A stretch of DNA of 64,000 nt from JBAXXL01 sp038206725. GTDB taxonomy: Bacteria; Bacteroidota; Ignavibacteria; Kapaibacteriales; UBA2268. The DNA lies in contig JBBRAO010000008.1 in assembly GCA_038206725.1 (NCBI GenBank), positions 17,574-81,573 on the forward strand. Direction: 5' to 3'. Shown here piece by piece: positions 43,715 through 54,317 of the stretch. Under the pieces are notes generated by a model. That model ran no database searches. It was given only the letters and a program-made list of their open reading frames with translations, and was not told where the DNA came from. Position numbers and translations under genes: made by a program. Each line of letters opens with the position of its first letter. Within the stretch, counting starts at the first letter, position 1.

Positions 43715-46700
43715 ATGAAAAATAAAGTACTATATATTATAATATTTGGATTACTAATCCAAGCAAACAATCTCTTCTCAGAATCTATATATTTTGGTAT
43801 GAGCCAACCTGACGTAAGTAAATTTCCGATTGTGAGCTCATCCTTTACCGCAACGCAAGCCAGCGGTCTATATTTTGACAATATAGTAAACACCGATTTT
43901 ATTATTAAAGAAAATGGTAAAACTATTCCGGCTATAGATGTGACTGTTGATTGTGTTTATGACGCACCGGTTGAATATCTTTTAATGATTGACAACAGTG
44001 CATCGATGAACGACGTTATCGACGGACAAAGGAAGATGGATTGGATTATATTGGGTGCTAAATATTTTATTGATAATTTGCCAATGGATAGTCGATCGCA
44101 AATAGCAATTGCAAATTTTAACGCTTCTCCTGAGTTAAGATGCGATTTTACTAACAACAAAAAAGCTTTAAAAGATTCATTGGCGTTAATTAAAGTCGTT
44201 ACGGCTCCAACTGATTTCAACTACGCCCTTTTACAAGAACCAAACGGCGGTATTCCGTTAATGAAAGTCAGACCTATAGACAAGCGTCGTGTTATTATTT
44301 TCTTAACAGATGGCAGACATACAGAACTTCGCGGAAAATTCAAAACTCAAGAAATTATTGACGGCCTCCGTTTGAATAATATCAACTGTTTCACAATAAC
44401 ATTCTTAGATACTAATAAAAATCAGGATTTATCAGCTATCGCCGCAATGAGTGGCGGAACTTATGAATTCGTTTCTTCTACTTCGCATTTGAATACCGTA
44501 TTAAGTGAAATCGGATATTCAACCCGCTCAAAACCTGTATGCCAAGTAACTTGGAAAAGTTCTTTAAGTTGTGACCCTGTAGAGTTATTTAGAAATTTGG
44601 ATGTTACATTTAAAAGAATTCCCGGTCAACCAATCAAATACCAATACAAAGCCCCTGAGTGGAGTATTTTTCGAATACAAACCGACCAGCAAGTTTATGA
44701 TTTCGGAAATCCTGCACCAGGTTTATCGGAGGAGCGTGACATCATACTCCAACCAAATTTAGATGTTACTATTTCCGATTTCCTTCTTATGCCTTCAACG
44801 TATTTTGAGATTTTAGATTACGGAAATGGTACTTATACTAAACCCGCTACTCCAGTAACAATTAAAGCCGGTGAAACGAGAACACTTAAAGTGAAATTTA
44901 CGCAGGGAACACCTCAACAGCCAAGATTTTCGATGCTATATTTAGAAGCTGAACCCTGCCCACTCGAAATTCCACTTGTAGGTGGCAATAAGCAGATTGT
45001 AATTACAAGTCCAAAAGAAGGTGATCTTTTATCGGCTTGCGATACCATAGTAATTAATTGGACTGGCATAGATGCAACCGAATCCGTGAAGTTATATTAC
45101 ACAACTGATAATGGTTCTCAATGGTTCAAAATTGCCGACAATGCACAAGGTTATACATATAAATGGGCGCCTCCAATAGCTAATGCTAAATACAAAGTTC
45201 GCGGTGTGGTAACATACCAACAAACATACAAATGGGCTATTTCTGACGGTGGTGGGGCTAATGAAACAGTAACATCAATAGATGCTCAAAATAACGAATT
45301 GTTCTGTGTCGTGAGTGGTAATTACGACGATACTACAAATATTGACGGTAAAAAATTCCTTCCTAAGGGTGGGATGGATATGTTCGTTGCAAAATACGAT
45401 GCCGATGGTAGAATGCGATGGATCAAGACAGCCGGTAGTATCAATAACGACAATGCCGCCGGTGCTTGTATAGACCCTGTTGGCAATGTTTATGTTACTG
45501 GAAAGACCTTTAATGAAGTTCAATTCGAAAGTCAATCCTTTGGATTAACAAGAATTTACGCACCACATATCTTTTTAGCAAAATACTCCACATTTGGTAA
45601 TTTTTTGAAATGTACATTTATTGAACCATATAATGGAGCTGAATATTTCGAGTCCTACGGTGAGTATATTAAGTATGTATTTGATGGTGTCAATGAACCA
45701 AAAATTGTATTGCGAGGCAAATACAAAGGCAGCTATTTTAATTCCGTTTTGGGACTATATCTAAATAAGGCTGTTACTTGGTCAAACTTCTCTTGCGAAT
45801 TCAATCCTTCGTTGGAATTGATTAATATTTACAATGGTTATACCCCTCCAAATTCGGGATATTCTTCAAAAAATAAAACATTCCCTATAGGTACTGTTTT
45901 TGCAACAGACGATTTTTCAGGAAGCAAAAATGTTGGTGGATACGACCTTGCTTCTAATGGCGGTCTGGACTATTGGCTATCTAAACAATCGGTAGATGCA
46001 AGAAATGAATATACCACGGGTGAATTTGAAATAGTAATACCTAAATTAGAAATTCTATATAATTTTATGGGTTCTGATTCAATTGGCTTACATAATGATT
46101 CTTCATATATAGATTTAGGCGCAACTTTTATAAATGATGCTAAAACAGTGATTTTAGACTCAATTTTAACAAATCACGTTAAACTCCCTGCAATGGTTGT
46201 AGCTTATAATCTAACAGGTGCCGACCCAACAAGTTTCGATGTTGATAAATTATATCTAAATGTGCCAATTAAAAAAGATGAAATTGCTAATTTTGGTGTT
46301 ATATTTAATCCTCTGAAAAAGGGGCTTTGCAAAGCTACTTTAGAACTTGTAGGCAATTGTGGCACTTCTGTCTTTTTAGATTTGTATGGGACAGGATTAT
46401 GCCATTCCAATGCAATTGATACAATTCGCTTCGCTTCGATGCTCGTTGGAGAACCAACTACTAAAGTTATTCAGACTACATTTTATAATCCTATGGTCAT
46501 ACCAGTTAAAATCAGACCTATAATAGAATCCGATGCCGCCCACAAACAACATTGGCGTGATTATTTATTAATTTCACCGGTGCCAAACGTGCAAATTACT
46601 GTTAATCCTTTTTCCGAGGTTGAATTTACTATAAAATTCACCCCTTCGGCTCTGGGCGAACGTCAAGCATACATTAATTATAATATTGACGCAGGCTGTG

Positions 46701-48391
46701 AAGTACTGAATACTGTTTTAGTTGGATATGGATTGACCGGTACCATTACATCCAATTCGTTGAATTTTGGTAAAGAACGTTTAAACTTTAATTACCCTGT
46801 TCAGAATTTAATAATTAAAAACATCGGTAATACAGTTAAGACAGTTACAGAGATTCAATATACTAATGTTAATTTGCAATCTACTTTCCAAATGCCTCTT
46901 ATTCAAACTCCGTTTAATATTACCGGTAAAGATTCAGCTATAATCCCGATTACATTTATTCCACCAAGTGATCAATACTATTCAACAAATATTAAATTTA
47001 TCACTTCAGAAGCCGATACAAGCGTATCATTAGTCGAAGGTGAAGCTTATTTACCTAAAATGACTACTGATAAAGCCTGCGACCCGGATGTAAAAATTGG
47101 TTCACTAGGAACAGCGTACATTGATCTAACCAATCCAAGTACATCGTCCATTTTGTCTGTTAACTCAGTATCTTTGACAAATAGTAACGAATTCGCTTTC
47201 CAATTGGGAATGATAAATAACGTTACCCTGCAAAAAGGAGAAACAAAACGCTTTTTGATTGACTATACCCCTCAATTAGGAATGTCCCATAAAACTGATG
47301 TTTTTGTAGAAGCCGATGATTATGACGGTTTATTTACAGATACTTGGAAAACAACAATGATTCCGGTTGTTTGTGATGCTCTTAAATTTGACTTTAAAGC
47401 TCCTGTTTTTGGACCTACATTGCTTTGCAATAATAATACAAAATTTATAACAATTACAAATACATCCGAATCAACTAATGCTGATATTTATTTTGATCAA
47501 AGCCAATTTTTTGGTCAAGATCCAACAGCATTTGTTTTGAAACCTACTGCCCCGCAAATTACTATTGGTGGCGGTGTGACAATACAAGTTCCTGTTCAAT
47601 TCAAACCAACTGAAGCACGAAAGTATTCAACTAATGTTATTATTCCCGTTTCAAATCAAATAACTCTTGATATCCCACTTTCCGGGGAGGGACGTGAAAT
47701 AATACCTTCGACTGATCCGAAATCGAGTTCATTGGTACCTAACACAAGTCAGACTTTATCATTTATTGCAGATATCCCTGCCTTAGAAAAAGGGTTTGTT
47801 GATAGTTTGGAATTTGTTATTAGACTTTCGAATAATGCGTTATACATTAATCCTAATACATTCAAATCGTCTAACCCTGCTATTACTTGGGCACCTGTTA
47901 CTTTAACTCCAAAAGGTGATTTATTAGTAAAAGGGAAAGGAAATCTAGCGGTTCCTTTCAAAAATGAATTATTTACTTTCAAATACACAGCTATGCTTGA
48001 CGATTCTTCAAAGATAAATATTTTTTATGACGTCCGGTATGCTTGTACAAATAAGGAATTTAATGTTAAACTAGTGAAAATTGACGAATTTTGTTTTAGT
48101 GAAGGTCGTAGAATTATCGTTACAGATCATAATAATCGTATTTCACAACCAGCACCTAATCCGGTGGATAATGAGTTTAATTTGAATTTCAGCATTGCTT
48201 TGAATTCGTTGACACAAATAGACGTTTACAATATGTTAGGTAAAAAAGTTAAAACACTCTTCAGCGATGATCTAAAAGCAGGTAATTATGAAATGAAATT
48301 CCCTGCAACAGACCTACCTTCCGGTTCGTATATATTAAAGTTCCAAAGCGGAAGATTTACGAAAGCTTTACCGCTACAAATTGTAAAATAA
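43715..48391 (+). CDS. Giant secreted VWA-domain protein with T9SS sorting domain
   Basis: This is a 1558-residue exported protein with GGAG 9 bases before the ATG. After the signal peptide (about 1-22) comes a von Willebrand A domain (about 85-270). Its metal site is D93-N-S-A-S97, with F-L-T-D-G-R in the fourth strand. A region near 505-640 has SBBP-like blades (V-G-N-V-Y-V-T-G-K-T). Several choice-of-anchor-D/ASH-like Ig modules follow (about 750-1420), with recurring A-x-F-x-I-x-F-x-P and L-x-G-x-G motifs. The end is a type A sorting domain: A-P-N-P-V-D-N, N-M-L-G-K-K-V and P-S-G-S-Y-I-L-K. It probably acts in adhesion or surface assembly, and the ligand is unknown. Confidence 0.85.
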   Translation: MKNKVLYIIIFGLLIQANNLFSESIYFGMSQPDVSKFPIVSSSFTATQASGLYFDNIVNTDFIIKENGKTIPAIDVTVDCVYDAPVEYLLMIDNSASMNDVIDGQRKMDWIILGAKYFIDNLPMDSRSQIAIANFNASPELRCDFTNNKKALKDSLALIKVVTAPTDFNYALLQEPNGGIPLMKVRPIDKRRVIIFLTDGRHTELRGKFKTQEIIDGLRLNNINCFTITFLDTNKNQDLSAIAAMSGGTYEFVSSTSHLNTVLSEIGYSTRSKPVCQVTWKSSLSCDPVELFRNLDVTFKRIPGQPIKYQYKAPEWSIFRIQTDQQVYDFGNPAPGLSEERDIILQPNLDVTISDFLLMPSTYFEILDYGNGTYTKPATPVTIKAGETRTLKVKFTQGTPQQPRFSMLYLEAEPCPLEIPLVGGNKQIVITSPKEGDLLSACDTIVINWTGIDATESVKLYYTTDNGSQWFKIADNAQGYTYKWAPPIANAKYKVRGVVTYQQTYKWAISDGGGANETVTSIDAQNNELFCVVSGNYDDTTNIDGKKFLPKGGMDMFVAKYDADGRMRWIKTAGSINNDNAAGACIDPVGNVYVTGKTFNEVQFESQSFGLTRIYAPHIFLAKYSTFGNFLKCTFIEPYNGAEYFESYGEYIKYVFDGVNEPKIVLRGKYKGSYFNSVLGLYLNKAVTWSNFSCEFNPSLELINIYNGYTPPNSGYSSKNKTFPIGTVFATDDFSGSKNVGGYDLASNGGLDYWLSKQSVDARNEYTTGEFEIVIPKLEILYNFMGSDSIGLHNDSSYIDLGATFINDAKTVILDSILTNHVKLPAMVVAYNLTGADPTSFDVDKLYLNVPIKKDEIANFGVIFNPLKKGLCKATLELVGNCGTSVFLDLYGTGLCHSNAIDTIRFASMLVGEPTTKVIQTTFYNPMVIPVKIRPIIESDAAHKQHWRDYLLISPVPNVQITVNPFSEVEFTIKFTPSALGERQAYINYNIDAGCEVLNTVLVGYGLTGTITSNSLNFGKERLNFNYPVQNLIIKNIGNTVKTVTEIQYTNVNLQSTFQMPLIQTPFNITGKDSAIIPITFIPPSDQYYSTNIKFITSEADTSVSLVEGEAYLPKMTTDKACDPDVKIGSLGTAYIDLTNPSTSSILSVNSVSLTNSNEFAFQLGMINNVTLQKGETKRFLIDYTPQLGMSHKTDVFVEADDYDGLFTDTWKTTMIPVVCDALKFDFKAPVFGPTLLCNNNTKFITITNTSESTNADIYFDQSQFFGQDPTAFVLKPTAPQITIGGGVTIQVPVQFKPTEARKYSTNVIIPVSNQITLDIPLSGEGREIIPSTDPKSSSLVPNTSQTLSFIADIPALEKGFVDSLEFVIRLSNNALYINPNTFKSSNPAITWAPVTLTPKGDLLVKGKGNLAVPFKNELFTFKYTAMLDDSSKINIFYDVRYACTNKEFNVKLVKIDEFCFSEGRRIIVTDHNNRISQPAPNPVDNEFNLNFSIALNSLTQIDVYNMLGKKVKTLFSDDLKAGNYEMKFPATDLPSGSYILKFQSGRFTKALPLQIVK

Positions 48392-48403
48392 GTTAAAATT
48401 GAT

Positions 48404-48883
48404 ATGATTAATATATTTAAAAAGATTTTTGGTAACCCGATAACTATTTTGATTTTCAGAATAGTTGTCGGGTACATTTTTATATCCTTTGGTATTAGTA
48501 AAATTGTCGATCCGGCATTATTTGCCAAAGAAATCGCTAAGTACGATTTCACTCCTTTATGGACACTAAATTTAGTAGCCTTAACATTGCCGTGGATTGA
48601 GCTGACAACAGGTTTAATGCTTGTTTTCGGTATATCACTAAAGGCAAACTCTGCATTAATCGGCTTAATGTTATTGTGGTTTATATTTATGGTTGCGGTT
48701 GCTTGGGGACGTGGGTTGGATATAAATTGCGGCTGTTCAAGTGTAAATCCTATGAAAGTAGGGTTTCAAAAAATTCTTGAAAACACAACTTTCCTTATAA
48801 TGTGCGTTTTCATTATGTTTTTTCCTCATAACAAGTTGACTTTATTAAATCCAACTTTAAAAGATTGTGAATTCACTAAGTAA
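48404..48883 (+). CDS. MauE/DoxX-family membrane protein
   Basis: This is a 159-residue protein with four membrane helices. F-R-I-V-V-G-Y-I-F-I-S-F-G-I-S-K opens helix one, and the last third contains D-I-N-C-G-C-S-S. The C-G-C pattern is typical of MauE-type members linked to disulfide chemistry or methylamine dehydrogenase maturation. No methylamine genes are near, so a general thiol-redox or quinone role is more likely (inference). It starts 12 bases after the VWA gene. Its 3' end overlaps comF by 17 bases, so all three may be one transcript. Confidence 0.75.
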   Translation: MINIFKKIFGNPITILIFRIVVGYIFISFGISKIVDPALFAKEIAKYDFTPLWTLNLVALTLPWIELTTGLMLVFGISLKANSALIGLMLLWFIFMVAVAWGRGLDINCGCSSVNPMKVGFQKILENTTFLIMCVFIMFFPHNKLTLLNPTLKDCEFTK

Positions 48884-49577
48884 CTATTTGCAATATTTAT
48901 ACCGTGCTGTAATTGATTTTGCCGCACCCCGATATTGTTTGGTTTGCGGAAAATTAATCGAATCAAATTCAGTAGATAATCCGTATTTGTGCTCGAATTG
49001 CGAAGACTCAATGGCTTATGCACCCGATTCAAAATTTATTATTTCGCGTTTGTGGGATTCATTCGGTACGGAAAACACTTATGTTGATCGAGCAAATGCT
49101 TTAATCTTACTGAAAGACAATTCTAATGTTATAGAACTAATTTATAGTATGAAGTACGCAGGAATCAGAAATATTGGAACTGTTTTAGGACGAAAATTGG
49201 GAAAAATACTAATAAAAGAAAACAACCTTGATTATGATTTAATCCACCCTGTACCGATTCATTATGTCCGCAAAAGAGAGCGTGGTTTTAATCAATCTTA
49301 TTATATCGCTAAAGGAATTTCCGAGGTTATAAACGTTCCTGTATCCACAAAAAACCTTTTCCGAACTGAATATACTACAACCCAAACTTTGCTAAGTCAT
49401 ACTGAACGAGCTAAAAATATGCTCGATAAATTTGATTCGATAAAATCACTAAACAACCAGAAGCTTTTATTGGTTGACGATGTAATAACGACAGGAGCAA
49501 CAATTAATAACTGTGCTAAATCAGCGAAATCGGCAGGTGCCTCTTTTGTTGGTGCGGCTTCATTAGTTTTGGCATAA
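48867..49577 (+). CDS. comF: ComF-family phosphoribosyltransferase-like protein
   Basis: This is a 236-residue protein. An N-terminal zinc finger C-L-V-C-G-K and C-S-N-C precedes a PRTase domain, with H-P-V-P-I-H-Y-V-R-K-R-E-R-G-F-N-Q-S and L-L-V-D-D-V-I-T-T-G-A-T-I-N. This is the ComF/GntX pattern, linked to DNA uptake during natural transformation. The start is GTG (48867), inside the end of the previous gene. An in-frame alternative was not found. lysC begins one base after its stop. Confidence 0.9.
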   Translation: MNSLSNYLQYLYRAVIDFAAPRYCLVCGKLIESNSVDNPYLCSNCEDSMAYAPDSKFIISRLWDSFGTENTYVDRANALILLKDNSNVIELIYSMKYAGIRNIGTVLGRKLGKILIKENNLDYDLIHPVPIHYVRKRERGFNQSYYIAKGISEVINVPVSTKNLFRTEYTTTQTLLSHTERAKNMLDKFDSIKSLNNQKLLLVDDVITTGATINNCAKSAKSAGASFVGAASLVLA

Positions 49578-49578
49578 C

Positions 49579-50937
49579 ATGAATAATACAATTGAAGTTT
49601 TAAAATTCGGTGGTACATCCGTTGGTTCCAAAGAATCGATTAAACAGACCTGCGATATTGTTTCAGCGTTAGAAACACAAGCAGTTGTTGTGGTTTCAGC
49701 ATTTTGCGGTATAACTAATAAATTATCCGACATTTGCCGATTACTTACGAACCAGAGATACGAAAAGGCGCTGTTATTATTTAGCGAGATTTTTGATATT
49801 CATTTTGAAATGATTGAATCTTTGGACTTACCCCAGTGTAAACCTTTTTTGCAAGAGGTTTATGATTATCAGATGCAATTAGTTGACGCTGTGAAAATAC
49901 TAAATGAAATCAGCGCAAAAACAATGGATGCTATCTTATCTTGCGGTGAGTTAATGTCTTCAAAAATCATAGCTGAGTACTATAATTGCAATGTAGGTAA
50001 TACGATTTGGCTCGATAGCCGTAAAATCATTGCAACAAACTCGGAATATACTGACGCTGAAGTAGATTATGGAAAAAGTAAAATTTTATGCGAAAGCGTT
50101 TTTCCAAAAATCTACTCACAATCAACAAAATTTGTAGTTTGCGGTGGCTTTATCGGTGCCGATAACGAAGGATTCACAACAACTATTGGTCGTGGTGGTT
50201 CGGATCATTCAGCGGCTGTAATTGCTATGGGAATCAAGGCTGATGTATTAAAAGTTTATACCGATGTTACAGGAATTAAAACCACCGACCCGAAATTAAT
50301 TCCTTCAGCTATTACGATTGAATCTTTGAGCTATGATGAAGCGTTTGAATTAGCGGAAAGCGGTGCAAAAGTACTTCACCCTAATACGATACTACCCGCT
50401 TTAAATGCCGATATTCCGGTCTGTGTTCTTAATACAAATGAACCATTTAAACCCGGTACAGCAATAATAACTAATTCTGCACGATCAGGGTCAGCTTCGG
50501 CAATAGCAATAAAAGACACACTCATTAATATATCATTAAACTTGCACAAAGACGATAATAGCATATTATCATTAACATACAAAATTATAGCCGATTACAA
50601 TATCAAAGTTGAAGCATTATTATACACAAAAAATAATTTTACAATTACCCTGCAAAAAAATCTTTTTGTAAACGAACTGGTAGAATTATTAGAACGTTTC
50701 GGTGAGCTTTCGATTACCGATTCTGTAACAGCGTTAACAATTGTTGGTGAGAAAATGGGTGAGAATAATGACATCATTTCAAATCTTTTTGCATTGTTCG
50801 ATTCTCACAATATAAAAGCTATTAAGCACTATATCAATAAAAACAGCATCAAAATTATCGTCCCAACAGAAACTTCAATATCAATTCTTCAACTACTTCA
50901 TAACGAGATTGTTTTAAAAAATGTTAATTTTGAATAA
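49579..50937 (+). CDS. lysC: Aspartate kinase
   Basis: This is a 452-residue monofunctional aspartokinase. K-F-G-G-T-S-V-G opens the kinase domain, with V-V-V-V-S-A-F-C-G-x-T-N, S-C-G-E-L-M-S-S and T-T-I-G-R-G-G-S-D-H-S-A following, then V-L-H-P-N-T-I-L-P-A. Two ACT-like regulatory segments occupy about 300-452. It phosphorylates aspartate at the head of the lysine, methionine and threonine pathways, and the ACT domains imply feedback control. There is no fused homoserine dehydrogenase. trpS follows after 23 bases. Confidence 0.93.
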   Translation: MNNTIEVLKFGGTSVGSKESIKQTCDIVSALETQAVVVVSAFCGITNKLSDICRLLTNQRYEKALLLFSEIFDIHFEMIESLDLPQCKPFLQEVYDYQMQLVDAVKILNEISAKTMDAILSCGELMSSKIIAEYYNCNVGNTIWLDSRKIIATNSEYTDAEVDYGKSKILCESVFPKIYSQSTKFVVCGGFIGADNEGFTTTIGRGGSDHSAAVIAMGIKADVLKVYTDVTGIKTTDPKLIPSAITIESLSYDEAFELAESGAKVLHPNTILPALNADIPVCVLNTNEPFKPGTAIITNSARSGSASAIAIKDTLINISLNLHKDDNSILSLTYKIIADYNIKVEALLYTKNNFTITLQKNLFVNELVELLERFGELSITDSVTALTIVGEKMGENNDIISNLFALFDSHNIKAIKHYINKNSIKIIVPTETSISILQLLHNEIVLKNVNFE

Positions 50938-50960
50938 TAATAAATACAAAAAGAAAAATA

Positions 50961-51962
50961 ATGAACGAAGAACAAAAAAAAGTAATTTTAAGTGGAATTC
51001 AGCCAACAGGCGGTCTGCATTTAGGTAATTTATTTGGTGCTATACGAAATTGGGTTACTTTGCAAGAGGAATATGATTGTTATTTTACAGTAGTTGATTT
51101 ACACGCTATTACTACAAAACAGGTGCCTGCAGATTTACGTAAAGCCACTCTCGATATGGCGGCTATACTCATAGCGTGCGGAATAGATCCCGAAAAATCC
51201 GCCTTATTTATCCAATCGCACGTTCCTGAACATTCACAATTAGCGTGGGTTTTGAATTGCTATACACCACTTTCGCGTTTATCATTGATGACACAATTTA
51301 AAGATAAATCTCAAAAGAATAGTGAAAATATAAATACCGGATTGTTTACCTATCCTGTTTTGCAAGCGGCAGACATATTGATTTATCAAGCCGATTTGGT
51401 TCCCGTTGGTGATGATCAAAAACAGCATCTTGAATTAACTCGCGATATTGCAGCACGTTTTAATAATCAGTACTCACCGACTTTTGTATTACCCGACCCA
51501 TTTATACCTAAAGCAGGTGCGAGAATAATGAGTTTGCAGGACCCGGAAAAGAAAATGTCAAAATCGGATGAAAATACAAATTCTACCATTTTTATAACCG
51601 ATGAAGATAATGTAATAATAAATAAAATAAAACGCGCGGTTACAGATTCAGATAATGAAATTAAAAAAAGTGATTCAAAACCGGGAGTAGCAAATTTGAT
51701 GAGTTTGTATCATATAACCTCCGGTAAAAGTTTCGAGCAAATTGAAGAAGAGTTCAAAGGCAAAGGTTACGGCGATTTTAAAATGACGGTTGCAAATGCT
51801 GTTGCCGATTACATCCGCCCTATACGCGAAAAATACAACGCGGTGCGTTCCGATAAGGAATATCTTGAAAGAGTTTTAAATGAAGGTGCGCAAAAAGCTC
51901 GCCTTAGAGCAAGAAAAACACTAAGTAAAGTCTATAAAAAAATAGGTTTCGTTCAATTTTAG
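50961..51962 (+). CDS. trpS: Tryptophanyl-tRNA synthetase
   Basis: This is a 333-residue class-I synthetase. The HIGH-type motif is P-T-G-G-L-H-L-G-N-L and the KMSKS motif is K-K-M-S-K-S-D-E-N. Q-A-A-D-I-L and V-P-V-G-D-D-Q-K-Q-H lie between them, and C-terminal Y-x-x-I-R-E-K-Y is also present. Length and motifs are typical of bacterial TrpRS. It charges tRNA-Trp. It lies in the lysC-trpS-hydrolase gene series with short gaps. Confidence 0.97.
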   Translation: MNEEQKKVILSGIQPTGGLHLGNLFGAIRNWVTLQEEYDCYFTVVDLHAITTKQVPADLRKATLDMAAILIACGIDPEKSALFIQSHVPEHSQLAWVLNCYTPLSRLSLMTQFKDKSQKNSENINTGLFTYPVLQAADILIYQADLVPVGDDQKQHLELTRDIAARFNNQYSPTFVLPDPFIPKAGARIMSLQDPEKKMSKSDENTNSTIFITDEDNVIINKIKRAVTDSDNEIKKSDSKPGVANLMSLYHITSGKSFEQIEEEFKGKGYGDFKMTVANAVADYIRPIREKYNAVRSDKEYLERVLNEGAQKARLRARKTLSKVYKKIGFVQF

Positions 51963-51985
51963 GAAATTTTATAATTAAAAAGTTT

Positions 51986-53308
51986 ATGGTTCTAATTCTA
52001 TTATCAATATTAGTAACATCTTTCGCAAAAGCCGAAGATTTAATGAAATATGCTATTACAGCAGATAAGTTTATTCAATTGCTCGAAGAAGCAAAATTTG
52101 CAGAAGCATCTGCACTTTGCGACAGTGAATTTAATAATAAAATGCCTACCGCCCAATTGGAAAAGATTTGGGGAATGATTAAAATGCAGGCGGGTAAAAT
52201 TGATACAATGTATGCTTCAAAAGTTACACCCCAAGGAAAAGCAATTGAAGTCATCAAACAGCTTCAACTTGAAAGAATCGGTTTGGATGCGAAGATTTAT
52301 TTCAACAATGGATCTGATTTAATTGCCGGTTTTTTTGTTTCAGAACATAAAAAGGATTATACATTTAACGAACCAAGCTATTCAGATAAAGCTAAATTTA
52401 CTGAAACAGATGTAAAATTTGGTACAGAGGGGTTTATATTAGATGGGAAACTTACTATACCTAATGGTAAGGGTTCTTTTCCGGCTGTTATTTTAGTTCA
52501 CGGTTCCGGTCCCAACGATATGGATGAAACATTAGGACCGAACAAAGTATTTCGCGACATCGCTCACGCTTTAGCATCAAACGGTATTGCAGTTTTACGT
52601 TACAACAAACGTACAAACCAATACGGTGCCAAGATTGCAACAGACAGCTTAATTACTGTCAACGAGGAAACCATTTACGATGCGGTTGAGGCATTAAAGC
52701 TATTAGCCAAGAATCCAAAAATTAATTCTAAAAACATATTCTTTATTGGACATAGCTTAGGTGGAATGTTATTACCGAGAATCGCTGAAAAGACTCCAAC
52801 AGCGGCTGGATACATCTCTATGGCAGGTTCTTTGAGAAGTTTTGCCGATATAATTCCTTCACAATATGAGTATATTTTTTCGTGTGATGGTGGCATAGAT
52901 AGTAATGAAAAAGCTACAATCGAACAAATAAACAAACAAGTTAAATACACATATTCCAAAAATTTGACCATTAATTCTCCTAAAGATTCAGTTTTGTTTA
53001 ACACCTATCCATACTATTGGATTGACCTTCAGAATTATGATTATATCAAAGGTGCAAAAGCAATTACTAAACCTATGTTAATACTTCAGGGTGCTCGGGA
53101 TTATCAAATCACAATGAAAGATTACCAAGTATGGAACGAAACTTTGAAGGGTAAAAAGAACGCAGAATTTAAACTATACCCGGGTCTAAATCATTTATTT
53201 ATGTCGGGTCAAGGAATGAGTACACCGGCGGATTATGAAAAACAAGGGTTTGTGGATGTAGAATTTATAACCGATCTTAAAGATTGGATAAAAAGAAACT
53301 CTAAATAA
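51986..53308 (+). CDS. Exported alpha/beta hydrolase with DUF3887-like N-terminal domain
   Basis: This is a 440-residue protein with a signal peptide (about 1-17). Residues about 25-125 form a DUF3887-like domain. The hydrolase follows, with the oxyanion stretch V-I-L-V-H-G-S-G-P-N-D, the nucleophile elbow G-H-S-L-G-G, an acid in Q-G-A-R-D-Y-Q and a base in G-L-N-H-L-F. It is a probable periplasmic esterase or dipeptidyl-peptidase-like enzyme. The substrate is unknown. It sits directly between trpS and the response regulator. Confidence 0.85.
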   Translation: MVLILLSILVTSFAKAEDLMKYAITADKFIQLLEEAKFAEASALCDSEFNNKMPTAQLEKIWGMIKMQAGKIDTMYASKVTPQGKAIEVIKQLQLERIGLDAKIYFNNGSDLIAGFFVSEHKKDYTFNEPSYSDKAKFTETDVKFGTEGFILDGKLTIPNGKGSFPAVILVHGSGPNDMDETLGPNKVFRDIAHALASNGIAVLRYNKRTNQYGAKIATDSLITVNEETIYDAVEALKLLAKNPKINSKNIFFIGHSLGGMLLPRIAEKTPTAAGYISMAGSLRSFADIIPSQYEYIFSCDGGIDSNEKATIEQINKQVKYTYSKNLTINSPKDSVLFNTYPYYWIDLQNYDYIKGAKAITKPMLILQGARDYQITMKDYQVWNETLKGKKNAEFKLYPGLNHLFMSGQGMSTPADYEKQGFVDVEFITDLKDWIKRNSK

Positions 53309-53325
53309 TTAATTAACAGAGATGT

Positions 53326-54060
53326 ATGATGATGAATAAAGATTTCAAGCAAGAAACGGAAGATCAAGTCAACAATTTTGCCGCTACAATTGCTGTAGTT
53401 GACGATGAACCCGATATCGTTGACTTAGTGTCCTTGCATTTGGAGAGGTCAGGTTATCGTGTAAAAAGTTTTGCAAATGGTAAGGAACTTTTTAAATCTT
53501 TACGTACATCGCTACCGGATTTGATTATTCTCGATTTAATGTTGCCGGATTCCGATGGTTTTGAGATTTGCAATATCGTTAAGAAAGACGAGAAAACAGC
53601 AAAAATCCCTGTTATTATGCTAACGGCAAGAAGTCACGAATCGGATAAAGTACTCGGTTTGGAAATTGGCGCTGATGATTATATCACCAAACCTTTTTCA
53701 CCTCGTGAATTAGTTGCAAGAGTAAAGGTGATTTTAAGACGAGGAACTAAATCTCATCCGGCCGGAAACTTCTCCTTCGACAATACATTAGAAATTGACT
53801 TTAGTCGGTATATAGTATTTGTAAATAATACCAAAGTCGATCTGACCACAACTGAATTTAAAATGCTAAGTTTGCTTGCTAAACAAAGAGGAAGTGTTTT
53901 TTCGAGAGAGTCAATTTTAGAGCATTTAGGAAGCTACGATAAGGGCGTTACTGATAGAACCGTTGACGTACATATAAGAAATCTTCGAGATAAATTAGGT
54001 ATAGCAGGAAAGTATATCCTTAATATTCGAGGTGTTGGATATAAATTAGATATAGAATAA
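53326..54060 (+). CDS. OmpR/PhoB-family response regulator (orphan)
   Basis: This is a 244-residue two-domain regulator. The receiver (about 21-140) has V-V-D-D-E-P-D with D26/D27, the phosphoacceptor D70 in I-I-L-D-L-M-L-P-D, and T-K-P-F-S-P with the conserved Lys. The C-terminal winged helix (about 150-244) ends G-V-T-D-R-T-V-D-V-H-I-R-N-L-R-D-K-L and I-R-G-V-G-Y-K. It binds DNA when phosphorylated. No histidine kinase gene is next to it, so its sensor and regulon cannot be read from the window. Confidence 0.92.
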   Translation: MMMNKDFKQETEDQVNNFAATIAVVDDEPDIVDLVSLHLERSGYRVKSFANGKELFKSLRTSLPDLIILDLMLPDSDGFEICNIVKKDEKTAKIPVIMLTARSHESDKVLGLEIGADDYITKPFSPRELVARVKVILRRGTKSHPAGNFSFDNTLEIDFSRYIVFVNNTKVDLTTTEFKMLSLLAKQRGSVFSRESILEHLGSYDKGVTDRTVDVHIRNLRDKLGIAGKYILNIRGVGYKLDIE

Positions 54061-54317
54061 TTTTCCGGATATTTTGATAATTGGTTTTTAAATTAAGCCC
54101 AACTTTATTAGTAATAATAACAGAAATATAAAAAACAATTTATATAGATAATCGTCAAGGGAAACAAGCATTTACAAATTTATAATCTATTTGGTATTTG
54201 AGCATTTAAATATTAAAATTCATTAATAAAAATATTTAAAAACTCATAATATTTGATAAAAGTTTTGTATTTTTGCTTTTTAATAAATTAATATTTTACT
54301 ACAGTATAAGGTGCATA

